From NCBI GenBank assembly GCA_000335735.1, contig AMYY01000018.1, forward strand, positions 1 to 64,000: a DNA stretch of 64,000 bases, written 5' to 3'. Source of the DNA: an alpha proteobacterium L41A (GTDB lineage: Bacteria; Pseudomonadota; Alphaproteobacteria; Caulobacterales; Caulobacteraceae). Of the stretch, positions 18,328 to 28,854 are shown piece by piece. How positions within the stretch are numbered: position 1 is the first letter of the stretch; every line of letters starts with the position of its first letter. The position numbers were made by a program, and so were the translations under genes. Under the pieces are notes generated by a model, which saw only the letters and a list, made by a program, of their open reading frames with translations, had not been told where the DNA came from and did not search any database.

Positions 18328-19222
18328 TCCCGTCCACATCCTGATCACGGGCGGGGCCGGTCAGGTGGGACTGGAACTCCAGGCCGCCGCGTGGCCTGTA
18401 GGCGTCGTGTTGCACGCCCCGACGCGGGCCGAGTTGGACCTGGGCGACGCCGCTTCGGTGCGGGCCGCCTTCGCTGCCACGCCTTTCGCCGCCGTGATCA
18501 ACTCCGGCGCCCATACGGCGGTGGACAAGGCCGAAAGCGAAGTCGCCGCCGCCTTCGCCGCCAACACCATGGGGCCAGCAGTCCTGGCGGACGCCACGCG
18601 CGAGGCCGGGATCCCGTTGATCCAGGTTTCGACCGACTATGTGTTCGACGGGTCCAAGGACGGTCTCTATGTCGAGACCGATCCAGTAGGGCCGCTGGGC
18701 GTCTATGGCGCATCCAAGCTGGCTGGCGAAATGGCCGTGCGCGCCGGAAATCCGCGCTCGGTCGTGTTGAGGACGGCCTGGGTGCTGAGCGTGCACCGCG
18801 CAAACTTCCTCAAGACCATGCTGCGCCTTGCCGCTGACCGGCCAGCCCTGCGCGTCGTCGGCGACCAGCACGGCTGCCCGACTTCGGCTCGCGATATCGC
18901 ACAGACGCTGAAGACCCTCACCCTGAAGATGATCGCCGACGCGGACGCCCCCACCGGCGTCTATCAGTTCGTCAACGCCGGCGAGACCACCTGGGCCGGA
19001 CTGGCCAGCGAGATCTTCGCCCTCAGCGCCGCGTGCGGCGGCCCGGCGGCGACAGTCGAGGCTATTCCTTCGAGCGAATACTCGACCCCGGCAAAGCGCC
19101 CGACCAACTCGCGCCTGGCGACTGAGAAATTGACCCGCGACTATGGCATAGCGCCCCGCCCCTGGCAAGCCGCTGTCGCCGAGATTGTCCACGAACTCCA
19201 CGCCGAAAGGACCCTCCCATGA
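18320..19222 (+). CDS. rfbD: dTDP-4-dehydrorhamnose reductase RfbD/RmlD (300 aa)
   Basis: Last step of dTDP-L-rhamnose synthesis. After [17 protein letters not shown] comes the family pattern [32 protein letters not shown] and [13 protein letters not shown] with the catalytic Y-x-x-x-K, then [19 protein letters not shown] and [14 protein letters not shown]. The start at 18320 is chosen over an earlier in-frame one because it gives the Rossmann strand at the usual distance and an eight-base overlap with rfbB. Its stop overlaps rfbA (ATGA at 19219-19222). Confidence 0.95.
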   Translation: MPDPVHILITGGAGQVGLELQAAAWPVGVVLHAPTRAELDLGDAASVRAAFAATPFAAVINSGAHTAVDKAESEVAAAFAANTMGPAVLADATREAGIPLIQVSTDYVFDGSKDGLYVETDPVGPLGVYGASKLAGEMAVRAGNPRSVVLRTAWVLSVHRANFLKTMLRLAADRPALRVVGDQHGCPTSARDIAQTLKTLTLKMIADADAPTGVYQFVNAGETTWAGLASEIFALSAACGGPAATVEAIPSSEYSTPAKRPTNSRLATEKLTRDYGIAPRPWQAAVAEIVHELHAERTLP

Positions 19223-20091
19223 AGGGCATCATCCTGGCCGGAGGGTCGGGCACGCGCCTGCATCCGATGACCCTGGTCACCTCCAAGCAGCTGATGCCGG
19301 TCTACGACAAGCCGATGATCTACTATCCGCTGTCGACCCTGATGCTGGCAGGCATCCGCGAAGTGCTGATCATCTCCACCCCGCGCGACGTCCCCAGCTT
19401 CCAGGCCTTGCTGGGCGACGGCTCGCAGTGGGGAATGGAGATCCAGTACGCGGTCCAGCCCAGTCCCGACGGTCTGGCCCAGGCCTATGTCATCGGGGCG
19501 GACTTCGTCGGCGACTCTCCCTCGGCCCTGATCCTAGGCGACAACATCTACTACGGCCACGGCATTACTGATCTGTTCACCTCGGCCATGAGCCGGCCCG
19601 GTGGGGCGACGGTCTTCGCTTATCACGTCAATGATCCTGAACGTTACGGCGTGGTCGCCTTCGACCAGGACATGCGCGCCCTGTCGATCGAGGAGAAGCC
19701 GGCGGCGCCCCAGTCCAACTGGGCCGTGACAGGCCTCTACTTCTACGACAAGGACGTGGTCGAGATCGCCCGCGACCTGAAGCCGTCACCGCGTGGCGAG
19801 CTCGAGATCACCGACGTCAACCGCATCTATCTGGAGCGCGGCAAGCTGTCGGTCGAGATCATGGGCCGGGGCTACGCCTGGCTCGACACCGGCACACCCG
19901 ATAGCCTGATCGAGGCGGCCGAGTTCGTGCGTGTCCTGGAAAAGCGTCAGGGCTTCAAGATCGCCTGCCCCGAAGAGGTCGCCTACCAGCAGGGCTTCAT
20001 CGACGCCGCCCAACTGGAACAACTGGCCGCAAAACTGGGCAAGAGCACCTATGGCCAGTATCTGCGGGACACGGTGCTAAACGCGCAGTGA
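19219..20091 (+). CDS. rfbA: Glucose-1-phosphate thymidylyltransferase RfbA/RmlA (290 aa)
   Basis: Makes dTDP-glucose from dTTP and glucose-1-phosphate and commits carbon to rhamnose. [18 protein letters not shown] carries the nucleotide-binding loop, followed by [34 protein letters not shown] with the metal-binding aspartate, [32 protein letters not shown], and [18 protein letters not shown]. Length matches RmlA. It is the last gene of the rhamnose operon and ends three bases from the convergent putA. Confidence 0.97.
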   Translation: MKGIILAGGSGTRLHPMTLVTSKQLMPVYDKPMIYYPLSTLMLAGIREVLIISTPRDVPSFQALLGDGSQWGMEIQYAVQPSPDGLAQAYVIGADFVGDSPSALILGDNIYYGHGITDLFTSAMSRPGGATVFAYHVNDPERYGVVAFDQDMRALSIEEKPAAPQSNWAVTGLYFYDKDVVEIARDLKPSPRGELEITDVNRIYLERGKLSVEIMGRGYAWLDTGTPDSLIEAAEFVRVLEKRQGFKIACPEEVAYQQGFIDAAQLEQLAAKLGKSTYGQYLRDTVLNAQ

Positions 20092-20094
20092 CCC

Positions 20095-23000
20095 TCATAA
20101 ACTCAGCAGCGCCGGATCCCCGCCCTGTGCCGCAATATTGACGCTGATCGCCTTCTCTGCTGCATAACGGATCAGACTGTTGGGTCCGCCGGCTTTGGGG
20201 CCGGTGCCCGACAGGCCCTCGCCGCCGAAGGGTTGGACTCCGACCACCGCGCCGGTGATCGAGCGGTTGACGTATACGTTGCCGGCGGGGACCAGGTCGA
20301 CGACTTCGGCGGCGAAGGTTTCGATGCGGCTGTGCACGCCCAGGGTCAGGCCGTAGCCGCGGGCGGCGAGTTTGCCGGCGACCGACTTCAGGTCGGACGG
20401 GGCGTAGCGGTAGATGTGCAGGATGGGGCCGAAGACCTCGCGTTCGAGGAAGTCGGGCGTCGGGATTTCAGCGATGGTGGGGGCGAACAGGTCGCCCTTT
20501 TCGGCGCCCATCGGCAGGGCGGCGCGGGCGATGATCTTCGCTTCCTTCGACAGGCGCTCGACGTGGGCTTCGAGGGCCCGACGGGATTCGGGATCGATAA
20601 CGGGGCCGATGTCGGTCTTGGGATCGGCGGGGTCGGCGACGGTCTGGATAGCCAGCGCGCCCTTCAGGCCCTCGATCAGGGCGTCGGCCGAATCCTTGGG
20701 CACATAGAGGACGCGAAGGGCCGAGCAGCGCTGGCCGGCCGAGCCGAAGGCCGACTGGATCACGTCGTCAATGACCTGTTCCTTGAGCGCTGTCGTATCG
20801 ATGAACATGCCGTTCAGGCCGCCAGTCTCAGCGATGAAGGGGATGATAGCGCCGGGCCGGGCGGCGATGGATCGGTTGATGGCGGCGGCCGTGTCGGTGC
20901 CGCCGGTGAAGGCGACGCCGTCGATCCCTTGGTGGGTGACCAGGGCCGCGCCGACCGTCTCGCCGCGACCGGGGACCAGGGCCAGCAGGTCAGGGTTCAG
21001 GCCGGCCTTGTGATACAGGCGCACGGCCTCGGCGGCGATCAGCGGCGTCTGTTCGGCAGGCTTGGCCAGAACAGCATTGCCGGCGGCCAGGGCCGCAGCG
21101 ACCTGGCCGGTGAAGATGGCCAGGGGGAAGTTCCACGGCGAGATGCAGGCGAAGACGCCGCGTCCGTGCAGGAACAGTTGGTTAGTCTCGCCGGTCGGCC
21201 CCTTCAGGGTCTCGGGGGCGGTGAAGTCGCGTTCGGCCAGCAGGGCGTAGTAGCGGCAGAAGTCGGCGGCCTCGCGCACCTCGGCGACGCCGTCGTTCAG
21301 GGTCTTGCCCGCCTCGCGGCTGAGCAGTGCGACCAGCCGATCCAGATCGGCCTCCAGCGCATCGGCCATGGCGCGCAGGACGATGGCGCGCTTGGCGCCG
21401 CCCTGGCGGTCCCATTTGACCTGAGCCTCGGCGGCAGCCTGGACGGCGGCGTCGATGTCACCCGCCTCAGCTTCCGAGACATGGCCCAGTATCTGTGATC
21501 GGTCGAAGGGATTGGTCACGTCCTGAGCGTTGATCCCGGCCCGCAGCTTGCCGCCGATGATCGGGCCGCTGGTCAATTTCTCGCGGTCGACCAGTTCCAG
21601 CGCCTTGGCGTGGGCTTCACGGTCGGCGGCCTGAGAATAATCGCGGCCGAGGGAGTTCTGACGATCGCCGTACATATCTTTCGGAACCGGAATCTTGGGG
21701 TGACGGTCGGGCGCCTGCTCGACCGGGGACATGGGATCGGCCGCAACGGCCGTGGCGGGCACGCGCTCGTCCAGCAGGGCGTGGACGAACGAGGAGTTGG
21801 CGCCGTTTTCAAGCAGGCGACGCACCAGATAGGGCAGCAGTTCCTCGTGCCCGCCAACGGGGGCGTAGGCGCGGACGATGACGGTTTCATCGGCCCAGGC
21901 CTCGTGCGCCGCGTCATAAAGCGCCTCGCCCATGCCGTGCAGCCGCTGGTGCTCGACCGCGACGCCGTGATCGCGGGCCATACGCCTCACGGCCGCCAGC
22001 GTATGGGCGTTGTGGCTGGCGAACTGGGAATAGATGGCCGGCGCGGCCTCGATCATGGCCTTGGCGCAGACCAGGTAGTTCAGATCGGTCGCCGCCTTTG
22101 TCGTATAGACGGGATAGTCGGTGCGGCCGAACACCTGGGCGCGCTTGATCTCGGTGTCCCAATAGGCGCCCTTGACCAGGCGCACCATCAGACGACGGCC
22201 GGAGCGGTGGGCTAGGTCGGCGACGCGTTCGATCGTCTCCAGACCGCGCTTCTGATAGGCTTGAACCGCCAGACCGAGGCCCGTCCAGCCGCCCAGCGAC
22301 GGCTCGTGCGCCAGCCGGTCCAGCAGCTTCAGCGAAAGGGCCAAACGGTCCGCCTCCTCGGCGTCCATCGTGTAGTTGATGTCGTATTTGGCCGCGATCT
22401 GGGCCAGGCGCAGGATGCGGGGATACAGGGTCGCCCAGACGTCATCCTCACGCGTCGCCTCATAGCGGGGCGACAGGGCCGACAGTTTCACCGACACGCC
22501 GTGGCCGTGCTCCGGCCCCTGGCCCTTCGACGTCTTGCCCACCGCCTCGATGGCGTCGGCGTAGATTTTCTCGTAGCGGTCGGCGTCGGCCATGGTCCGG
22601 GCGCCCTCGCCCAGCATGTCGAAGCTGCACAGCCAGCCTTCCTTGTTCGACCGTTTGAGCGCGCCCTGGATGGTGCGGCCGACGACGAACTGCTCGCCCA
22701 TGATCTTGACGGCGGTGGCCACGGCTTGGCGAATGACCGGCTCGCCTAGACGACCGGCGATCCGCTTCAGGAAGCCGGGCAGGTCGCTGCGGGCCTCGTC
22801 GTCCACATCGACCAGCTTGCCGGTCAGCATCAGACCCCAGGTCGACGCGTTGACGAACAGGCTGTCGGACTGACCCAGGTGGGCGGCCCAATCGGCCGAG
22901 CCGATCTTCTCGGCGATCAGGCGATCTCGGGTGTCCTCGTCCGGCACGCGCAGCAGGGCTTCGGCCAGACACATCAAGGCCAGACCCTCTCGGGTGCCCA

Positions 23001-23226
23001 ACGAGAATTGCTGCAGGAAGCTTTCGACGACCCCCTGCTTCTTCTGGCTGCGGCGGGCGTGTTCCACCAAAGCCGTCGCCTCGGCGACCACATCGGCCCG
23101 TTCGGTCGCATCCAGAGGCATGCGCGCCAGATTGGCGGCGACGGCCTCGCGCTCGTCGCGGAACTTGTGCGCGTCCAGACCGTCCCAGGCGGCCAGGCTC
23201 GAAGGCGTGAAGGCGGTCGAAGTCAT
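20095..23226 (-). CDS. putA: Bifunctional proline dehydrogenase / L-glutamate gamma-semialdehyde dehydrogenase PutA (1043 aa)
   Basis: Oxidises proline to glutamate in two channelled steps. The N-terminal half is the FAD proline dehydrogenase barrel ([61 protein letters not shown]). The C-terminal half is the NAD aldehyde dehydrogenase, with [35 protein letters not shown] carrying the general-base glutamate, and [15 protein letters not shown] carrying the catalytic cysteine. At about 1043 residues it is the short type without the N-terminal ribbon-helix-helix repressor, so control is probably left to the divergent Lrp regulator. ATG at 23226 is chosen because AGGA lies about ten bases before it; an upstream TTG would have none. 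Confidence 0.96.
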   Translation of the reverse strand: MTSTAFTPSSLAAWDGLDAHKFRDEREAVAANLARMPLDATERADVVAEATALVEHARRSQKKQGVVESFLQQFSLGTREGLALMCLAEALLRVPDEDTRDRLIAEKIGSADWAAHLGQSDSLFVNASTWGLMLTGKLVDVDDEARSDLPGFLKRIAGRLGEPVIRQAVATAVKIMGEQFVVGRTIQGALKRSNKEGWLCSFDMLGEGARTMADADRYEKIYADAIEAVGKTSKGQGPEHGHGVSVKLSALSPRYEATREDDVWATLYPRILRLAQIAAKYDINYTMDAEEADRLALSLKLLDRLAHEPSLGGWTGLGLAVQAYQKRGLETIERVADLAHRSGRRLMVRLVKGAYWDTEIKRAQVFGRTDYPVYTTKAATDLNYLVCAKAMIEAAPAIYSQFASHNAHTLAAVRRMARDHGVAVEHQRLHGMGEALYDAAHEAWADETVIVRAYAPVGGHEELLPYLVRRLLENGANSSFVHALLDERVPATAVAADPMSPVEQAPDRHPKIPVPKDMYGDRQNSLGRDYSQAADREAHAKALELVDREKLTSGPIIGGKLRAGINAQDVTNPFDRSQILGHVSEAEAGDIDAAVQAAAEAQVKWDRQGGAKRAIVLRAMADALEADLDRLVALLSREAGKTLNDGVAEVREAADFCRYYALLAERDFTAPETLKGPTGETNQLFLHGRGVFACISPWNFPLAIFTGQVAAALAAGNAVLAKPAEQTPLIAAEAVRLYHKAGLNPDLLALVPGRGETVGAALVTHQGIDGVAFTGGTDTAAAINRSIAARPGAIIPFIAETGGLNGMFIDTTALKEQVIDDVIQSAFGSAGQRCSALRVLYVPKDSADALIEGLKGALAIQTVADPADPKTDIGPVIDPESRRALEAHVERLSKEAKIIARAALPMGAEKGDLFAPTIAEIPTPDFLEREVFGPILHIYRYAPSDLKSVAGKLAARGYGLTLGVHSRIETFAAEVVDLVPAGNVYVNRSITGAVVGVQPFGGEGLSGTGPKAGGPNSLIRYAAEKAISVNIAAQGGDPALLSL

Positions 23227-23301
23227 CGGTGGCAAATCCTGTGGATTTCAGCCGTATATGCCGGAGTTCATTGAAGGTGCTTCGTATGATATCAGACTAG
23301 G

Positions 23302-23316
23302 CCGAAGATCGTTCGG
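23302..23316. promoter_or_regulatory. Inverted repeat in the putA-putR divergent promoter
   Basis: CCGAA (23302-23306) and TTCGG (23312-23316) are mirrored around GATCG within the 109-base gap between putA and its likely regulator. A 15-base dyad of this size fits an Lrp/AsnC-type site, but this is a guess from position. Confidence 0.35.
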
Positions 23317-23335
23317 TACGCAGCCCAGATTTCCT

Positions 23336-23797
23336 ATGATCGATATCGACTCCGTTGATCGCCGCATTCTGCGGGTGCTTCAGACCGACGCCCGCATCTC
23401 CAACGCCGAATTGGCGCGACGCTGCAACCTGTCGCCCGCCGCCTGTTTCGAACGGGTCAAACGGCTGCGCGAAAAGAAGATCATCACCGGGTACGCCGCC
23501 ATGATCGACCCGGCCCAGGTCGGCCGGGACCTGCTGATCTTCGTCGAGGTCCTGCTGGACCGCACCACCGGCGACGTCTTCGAAGCCTTCGCCGCCGCCG
23601 TTCGCAGTCAGCCGGAGGTGCTGGAATGCCACATGGTCGCCGGCGGCTTCGACTATCTGATCAAGGCCCGCGTCGGCGACATGGACGCCTACCGCGCCTT
23701 TCTGGGCGACGTTCTGGTGCGGATGCCGGGCGTTCGGGAGACCCGCACCTATGCGGTGCTGGAAGAGGTCAAATCGACGACCGTGCTGCCTCTATAA
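23336..23797 (+). CDS. putR: Lrp/AsnC-family regulator, probable proline-utilisation activator PutR (153 aa)
   Basis: Probably senses proline and activates putA. It has an N-terminal winged helix-turn-helix (DSVDRRILRVLQTDARISNA, LARRCNLSPAACFERVKRLR) and a C-terminal RAM ligand-binding domain (VEVLLDRTTGDVFEAFAAAV, ECHMVAGGFDYLIKARVGDM, RTYAVLEEVKSTTVLPL), the normal Lrp size and layout. ATG at 23336 is the start that places the helix-turn-helix as usual; longer in-frame extensions look non-coding. Divergent placement next to putA is the classic alphaproteobacterial PutR arrangement. Confidence 0.9.
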   Translation: MIDIDSVDRRILRVLQTDARISNAELARRCNLSPAACFERVKRLREKKIITGYAAMIDPAQVGRDLLIFVEVLLDRTTGDVFEAFAAAVRSQPEVLECHMVAGGFDYLIKARVGDMDAYRAFLGDVLVRMPGVRETRTYAVLEEVKSTTVLPL

Positions 23798-23914
23798 CGA
23801 GGCGAGGGTTACTCTTGGTTGCATTTACACCACTTGGGACTGCGCGGCAGGTGACGGACGCTCTCAGTTCCCCTAAGCCTACACGCACAACAACGAGGTA
23901 CGACGCCGTCGCCA

Positions 23915-26128
23915 ATGCCGGTTATTTTCCCTGTCATCATGTGCGGCGGTTCCGGCACGCGTTTGTGGCCCGCGTCGCGACCGTCGCGCCCAAAGCAGTT
24001 CATTCCATTGTCAGGCAACCGGTCCCTGTTTCAGGAGACCGTCGAGCGCGTAATCGATTTGGCCGGCTCGGAGGGCAGGCTGATCGTTATTGGCGGCGCT
24101 GCGCATCGACAGGCGATTTGCGAACAGTTGAAAGAGCTGGGACGCGACGCAATCGTCCTTCTGGAACCTGAAGCACGCGAATCCGCCGCCGCCATGGCCG
24201 CCGCCGCCATCTGGACCAGGCGACAGCATCCTGATGCGGTGAATTTGTTCGTCGCGTCCGATCACCACATCCCAGACGGCGACGCTTTTCGCGCTGCAGT
24301 TCTCACGGCAAGCGAGGCCGCACATACCGGCCGCATCGTCACGTTTGGCGTCGTGCCTTCCGGCCCCTCGTCGGCCTATGGATACATTGCCCCCCGCAGC
24401 GAGGGGTTGGCGGAGGTCAAGGCCTTCGTCGAGAAGCCCGACCTCGTCACCGCGGAACGCTACATCGCCGAGGGGTATCTGTGGAACAGCGGCAACTTTG
24501 TCGTCCGCGCCGATGTCCTTCAAGACGAGCTACGCCAGGCCACCGCAGGCCTGATCGAGGCCGTTTCTGATGCGCTCGATTCTTCGCTCTCGGACGGCGG
24601 CGCGATCCTCTTGGGCCGCAGATTCGGCGATGCGCCGAAGATCTCCATCGATTACGCCGTCATGGAAAAGACTCGGCGCGCCGCAGTCCTTCCGGTGGCG
24701 TTCGATTGGTCGGACCTCGGCGCCTGGGACGCCGTTCACCGGTCGGGTGAGGGCGACGTCGGCCTGCATGTATTCGAGGACGCAGAGAACTGCCTGGTCC
24801 GGGCCTGCGACGGCGTTCTGGTCGCCGCCGTCGGCGTGTCCGATCTCGCCATCGTGGTCGAACAGGACGCGGTATTGGTCACCGATCTGGCGCGAAGCCA
24901 GGACGTGCGAAAGATCGTAAGTCGATTGGAAGGGCTGTCGCCGCGCCATCTCGACTTCCCCCAAACGCCTCAGGAAACGCTTGAGCAGGGTGCAGTCCGC
25001 TTCGCGGCGTGGATGCGGCAAACGGCGCTGCCGACCTGGTGCACCTTGGGTCAGAACGCCGAGGGCGGCTTCGAGGAGTTGCTGGCCCAGGACGGGCGGC
25101 GACTTCCGGCCTCACGACGCGCCGTCGTGCAGGCGCGCCAGCTGCAGGTCTATTGTGCAGCAGGTCGTCTAGGCTGGTCAGGACCTTGGAGTGCTGTGGT
25201 CGCATCAGGCTTGGCTTGGACACGCCAGCGCCTCGTGAAGACTGATGGGCGGATGCGGACTCGGTTGTCCTTCTCCGGCGCGCCGGAAGACGACACGACG
25301 ACCATCTACGATCAGGCCTTCCTTCTCTTCGCCCTGGCCGACATTTCGATCGCCATGCCCGCCGCAGCCGTCGAGGATAAGGCGACCCAAATCCGCGATC
25401 AGTTGGTGGCTTCCATGGACGCTGACGGCGGTGTCGTGGAAGCTGGCGACCATCCCTATCAAGCGAACGCGCATATGCATCTGCTGGAAGCGGCGCTGGC
25501 GTGGGAGGACGCAGGAGGCGACTCGTCCTGGGCCGGGCTTTCCGATCGGATCGTCGCCTTGGCGCAGAGACGATTCATCGATGCCGACACCGGCATGATC
25601 CGAGAATTCTTCTCTTCGGACTGGTCCCCGGCAGCCGGCGGCGACGGTTCGCTGATAGAGCCAGGTCATCAGTTTGAATGGGCCTGGCTTCTGGCTCGTT
25701 ACGCCAGAGCCCGCGCCGACGCTGAGACGCTCGGGGTGGCCTGGCGACTGTTCGAAGCCGGCCTGAAGGGTGTCGATCGCTCGCGGGGCGTAGCGATCGA
25801 TGCGATGGATATCGACGGCTCGATCCGGAGCGGGCGGGCGCGCCTGTGGCCGCAGACGGAGTGGCTGAAGGCCGCCTTGGTCCTGGCCTCGTCTTCAGAC
25901 GACGGTCGACGCGATCTGTGCCTGATGCAAGCCGCCCGAGCGCAGCGCGCCGTGTGGCGTTATCTGACGCCCGTCGGTCTGTGGCGCGACAAAATGCTGG
26001 AGAGCGGCGATTTCATCGACGAGCCAGCGCCCGCCAGTTCCCTCTACCACATCATGGCCGCCTATAGTCAGATCAGGACCACGCTCGGCGCCCTGCGCCC
26101 CGATCTCGCCTCTTCGCTGGATCTGTAA
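23915..26128 (+). CDS. manC: Fusion of mannose-1-phosphate guanylyltransferase and AGE-family sugar isomerase (737 aa)
   Basis: The N-terminal 345 residues are a GDP-mannose pyrophosphorylase: PVIMCGGSGTRLWPASRPSR then PKQF, LFVASDHHIPD, AYGYI, FVEKPDL, LWNSGNFVV, SIDYAVMEKT and FDWSDLGAWDA. The usual C-terminal cupin isomerase is absent. Instead, residues about 365-737 match the N-acylglucosamine 2-epimerase (AGE) alpha/alpha barrel: TTTIYDQAFLLFALADI, ANAHMHLLEAALAW, LIEPGHQFEWAWLLARYA and ARLWPQTEWLKA. AGE-fold enzymes include aldose-ketose isomerases, so the second half may supply mannose-6-phosphate. With the phosphomannomutase at 27314 this would complete fructose-6-phosphate to GDP-mannose. 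Confidence 0.9.
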   Translation: MPVIFPVIMCGGSGTRLWPASRPSRPKQFIPLSGNRSLFQETVERVIDLAGSEGRLIVIGGAAHRQAICEQLKELGRDAIVLLEPEARESAAAMAAAAIWTRRQHPDAVNLFVASDHHIPDGDAFRAAVLTASEAAHTGRIVTFGVVPSGPSSAYGYIAPRSEGLAEVKAFVEKPDLVTAERYIAEGYLWNSGNFVVRADVLQDELRQATAGLIEAVSDALDSSLSDGGAILLGRRFGDAPKISIDYAVMEKTRRAAVLPVAFDWSDLGAWDAVHRSGEGDVGLHVFEDAENCLVRACDGVLVAAVGVSDLAIVVEQDAVLVTDLARSQDVRKIVSRLEGLSPRHLDFPQTPQETLEQGAVRFAAWMRQTALPTWCTLGQNAEGGFEELLAQDGRRLPASRRAVVQARQLQVYCAAGRLGWSGPWSAVVASGLAWTRQRLVKTDGRMRTRLSFSGAPEDDTTTIYDQAFLLFALADISIAMPAAAVEDKATQIRDQLVASMDADGGVVEAGDHPYQANAHMHLLEAALAWEDAGGDSSWAGLSDRIVALAQRRFIDADTGMIREFFSSDWSPAAGGDGSLIEPGHQFEWAWLLARYARARADAETLGVAWRLFEAGLKGVDRSRGVAIDAMDIDGSIRSGRARLWPQTEWLKAALVLASSSDDGRRDLCLMQAARAQRAVWRYLTPVGLWRDKMLESGDFIDEPAPASSLYHIMAAYSQIRTTLGALRPDLASSLDL

Positions 26129-26217
26129 TCAGGACTGCCGACATCCGTCTCGCCTTCGTCATGCGAACCGTCTAGAAGTTCCGCCCTTACTCAACGGCTC
26201 AGGGTCCGCCCGCCTCA

Positions 26218-27303
26218 ATGCGCATCGTTCTGGCCACCGACGCCTGGGAACCTCAGGTCAATGGCGTCGTCCGCACCCTGACGCGCACCGTCGCGGAATG
26301 CCGCGGCATGGGCCATGAGGTCGAGGTCATCGAACCCAGTCTGTTCAAGACCATCCCCTGCCCGACTTATCCGGAGATCCGGCTGGCGCTTGGGGCGGAA
26401 GAAGAAATCCGCGAGATGCTGCGCGCCTTCGAACCCGAGGCTGTCCATATCGCCACCGAAGGTCCCATCGGCATCGCCACGCGACGCATCTGCGTGGAGT
26501 GGAAGCTGCCGTTCACGACCAGCTATCACACCAAATTCCCCGAATATGTCTCGGCGCGTTTCCCGATCCCGGTTCAGGTCGGCTACGCCTATATGAAATG
26601 GTTCCACAAGCCGTCGGGCCGATTGATGGTGGCGACGCCGACCCTGCGCGACGAACTGGTCGAGCATGGATTCAAGAACGTCTCGCCCTGGTCGCGGGGC
26701 GTAGACACGGAGGTGTTCAATCCCGACCTGGACCGCATCTACGACGAGCTTGGTGGTAAGGACTGGCCGCGGCCGTTCTTTTTGAACGTCGGTCGTGTGG
26801 CGGTTGAGAAGAACATCGAGGCCTTCCTGCAACTGGACCTACCCGGCACAAAGATTGTCGTCGGCGATGGCCCGGCCCGCGCCGAGCTCGAAGAGAAATA
26901 TCCGGATGCCAAGTTCCTCGGCGCCAAGTTCGGCGACGACCTGGCCCGCTGTTTTCGCGACGCCGACGTCTTCGTCTTCCCCAGTTGGACCGATACCTTC
27001 GGCCTAGTGATTCTGGAAGCCATGGCCGCAGGTACGCCGGTCGCGGCCTATCCGGCTCACGGCCCGATCGACATCATTCCCGGATCGAACGCAGGCGCAA
27101 TCGACAAGGACCTCAAGACCGCCTGCCTGCAGTGCCTTGATCTCGATCGCAAGGCTGTGCGCGCCTATGCGGAAAAGTTCAGCTGGCGCGCCTCGGCCGA
27201 GCAGTTCGTGGAGAACCTTCAGCCTTATCCCGAACCTGAGCGCGGCCGCTTCTGGCGTCGCCTGCGGCGCATCGCTCGGATTCGCAAACGCGCCGCCGCC
27301 TGA
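26218..27303 (+). CDS. Family 4 glycosyltransferase, mannosyltransferase-like (361 aa)
   Basis: A GT-B fold retaining transferase. The N-terminal half has RIVLATDAWEPQVNGVVRTL, VHIATEGPIGIATRR and FTTSYHTKFPEY, a pattern shared with GDP-mannose-dependent alpha-mannosyltransferases and sulfoquinovosyltransferases. The C-terminal half has NVGRVAVEKNIEAFL, VVGDGPARAELEE, and VFPSWTDTFGLVILEAMAAG, which includes the E-x7-E motif. It sits between the ManC fusion and phosphomannomutase, 10 bases before the latter, so GDP-mannose is the most likely donor. The C-terminal basic tail suggests membrane contact. Acceptor unknown. Confidence 0.88.
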   Translation: MRIVLATDAWEPQVNGVVRTLTRTVAECRGMGHEVEVIEPSLFKTIPCPTYPEIRLALGAEEEIREMLRAFEPEAVHIATEGPIGIATRRICVEWKLPFTTSYHTKFPEYVSARFPIPVQVGYAYMKWFHKPSGRLMVATPTLRDELVEHGFKNVSPWSRGVDTEVFNPDLDRIYDELGGKDWPRPFFLNVGRVAVEKNIEAFLQLDLPGTKIVVGDGPARAELEEKYPDAKFLGAKFGDDLARCFRDADVFVFPSWTDTFGLVILEAMAAGTPVAAYPAHGPIDIIPGSNAGAIDKDLKTACLQCLDLDRKAVRAYAEKFSWRASAEQFVENLQPYPEPERGRFWRRLRRIARIRKRAAA

Positions 27304-27313
27304 GCCAATCAGA

Positions 27314-28813
27314 ATGCTCAAGCCCAGGCAGGACCTGAAGCCAAACACCGCCGATTACGAAAATCTCGCCTTCGTGAAACCGGTAGGCTTCCGCGAATAC
27401 GACGCGCGCTGGATCGTAGAAAAAGAAATCAACCTTCTCGGCATTCAGGCGCTGGGACTGGGCCTAGCCACATATGTCCACGAAATCGGCGTCGTGCCGA
27501 AAATCGTCACCGGCCATGACTTCCGCGGCTACAGCCTCAGCGTCAAGCAGGCCCTGATCCTCGGGCTGCTGGAGGGCGGGATGGAGGTTCTGGACGTGGG
27601 CCTTGCCCTGTCGCCCATGGCCTATTTCGGCCAGTTCGAACTGGACGCACCGTGCGTGGCCATGGTCACGGCGAGCCACAATGAGAACGGCTGGACCGGG
27701 GTGAAGATGGGGGCCAACAAGCCCCTGACCTTCGGCCCTGACGAGATGGGCCGACTGAAAGAAATCGTTCTCAACGGAGAGGGCGTGGCCCGGCCGGGCG
27801 GCAATCTGGTGCGGGTCGATGAGTTCCGAGAAACCTATATCGCCGACGTGGCCTCCAAGGTGCAGATAAAGCGACCCCTGAAGGTCGTCTGCGCCTGCGG
27901 CAACGGCACGGCCGGCGCATTCGCCCCCGACGCCCTGCGTCGCATGGGCGTCGAGGTGATCGAGATGGACACCGACCTCGACTACACCTTCCCCAAATAC
28001 AACCCGAACCCCGAAGATCATGCCATGCTGGTCCAGATGGCGGAGCGCGTGCGCGAGACGGGCGCCGATCTGGCCTTGGGCTTCGACGGCGACGGCGACC
28101 GCTGCGGCGTGGTCGACGACACCGGCGAGGAAATTTTCGCGGACAAGATCGGCCTGATGTTGGCGCGCGACCTGTCCAAGGTCTATCCGGACAGCACCTT
28201 CGTGGTCGATGTGAAGTCGACGGGCCTCTACAAGACCGATGATGTGCTGAAGGCAAACGGCGCCGAGGTAATCTATTGGAAGACGGGCCACTCCTACATC
28301 AAGCGCAAGACCGCCGAACTGGGCGCCCTGGCCGGATTCGAGAAGTCGGGCCACTTCTTCATGGCCGGCGATCTGGGCCACGGCTACGACGACGGTCTCG
28401 TCGCGGCCGGCGCGGTGCTGGCCATGCTGGACCGCAATCCGGACAAGAAACTCAGTGAACTGAAGACCGCCCTGCCGGACGCCTGGACCAGCCTGACCAT
28501 GTCGCCCCATTGCGACGACGAGCTGAAGTACGGCGTGCTGGAGCGGATCGTGAAGGAATATTCCGATCTGGCCGATGCCGGCGGCGAAATCCTGGGCCGC
28601 AAGATTGTCGAGGCCATCACCGTCAACGGCGTGCGCGTGCACTTGGAGGACGGCTCATGGGTTCTGGTCCGCGCCTCGTCCAACAAGCCGGAACTGGTCG
28701 TGGTGGTCGAGAGCATGCGCTCCGAAGACGACATGCGCGACCTGTTCCGTAGGGAGATCAAGCCACGCTTGGCCGCCTATCCGGAAATCGGCGCTTTCAA
28801 TCAAGAAATCTGA
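27314..28813 (+). CDS. Phosphomannomutase/phosphoglucomutase (499 aa)
   Basis: Interconverts hexose-6-phosphate and hexose-1-phosphate for GDP-mannose and perhaps dTDP-glucose synthesis. The catalytic phosphoserine loop is TASHNENGWTGVKMG with Ser at 121, the metal site is GFDGDGDRCG with Asp at 258, 260 and 262, the sugar-binding loop is EKSGHFFM, and RASSNKPELVVVVES is the C-terminal phosphate-binding loop. ATG at 27314 lies just after the stop of the GT4 gene; an earlier in-frame start would overlap it heavily and adds unrelated sequence. AlgC/ManB-type by layout. Confidence 0.94.
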   Translation: MLKPRQDLKPNTADYENLAFVKPVGFREYDARWIVEKEINLLGIQALGLGLATYVHEIGVVPKIVTGHDFRGYSLSVKQALILGLLEGGMEVLDVGLALSPMAYFGQFELDAPCVAMVTASHNENGWTGVKMGANKPLTFGPDEMGRLKEIVLNGEGVARPGGNLVRVDEFRETYIADVASKVQIKRPLKVVCACGNGTAGAFAPDALRRMGVEVIEMDTDLDYTFPKYNPNPEDHAMLVQMAERVRETGADLALGFDGDGDRCGVVDDTGEEIFADKIGLMLARDLSKVYPDSTFVVDVKSTGLYKTDDVLKANGAEVIYWKTGHSYIKRKTAELGALAGFEKSGHFFMAGDLGHGYDDGLVAAGAVLAMLDRNPDKKLSELKTALPDAWTSLTMSPHCDDELKYGVLERIVKEYSDLADAGGEILGRKIVEAITVNGVRVHLEDGSWVLVRASSNKPELVVVVESMRSEDDMRDLFRREIKPRLAAYPEIGAFNQEI

Positions 28814-28854
28814 GCGTCAGCTTGCCGCGAGCATGTTTTTGGGACGGAATCCAG

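Noticed and set aside
20233-21498. Long open frame (about 420 codons) on the plus strand opposite putA
   Set aside because: It lies wholly within putA, is rich in G, D and R as antisense frames of GC-rich genes are, and has no recognisable domain.
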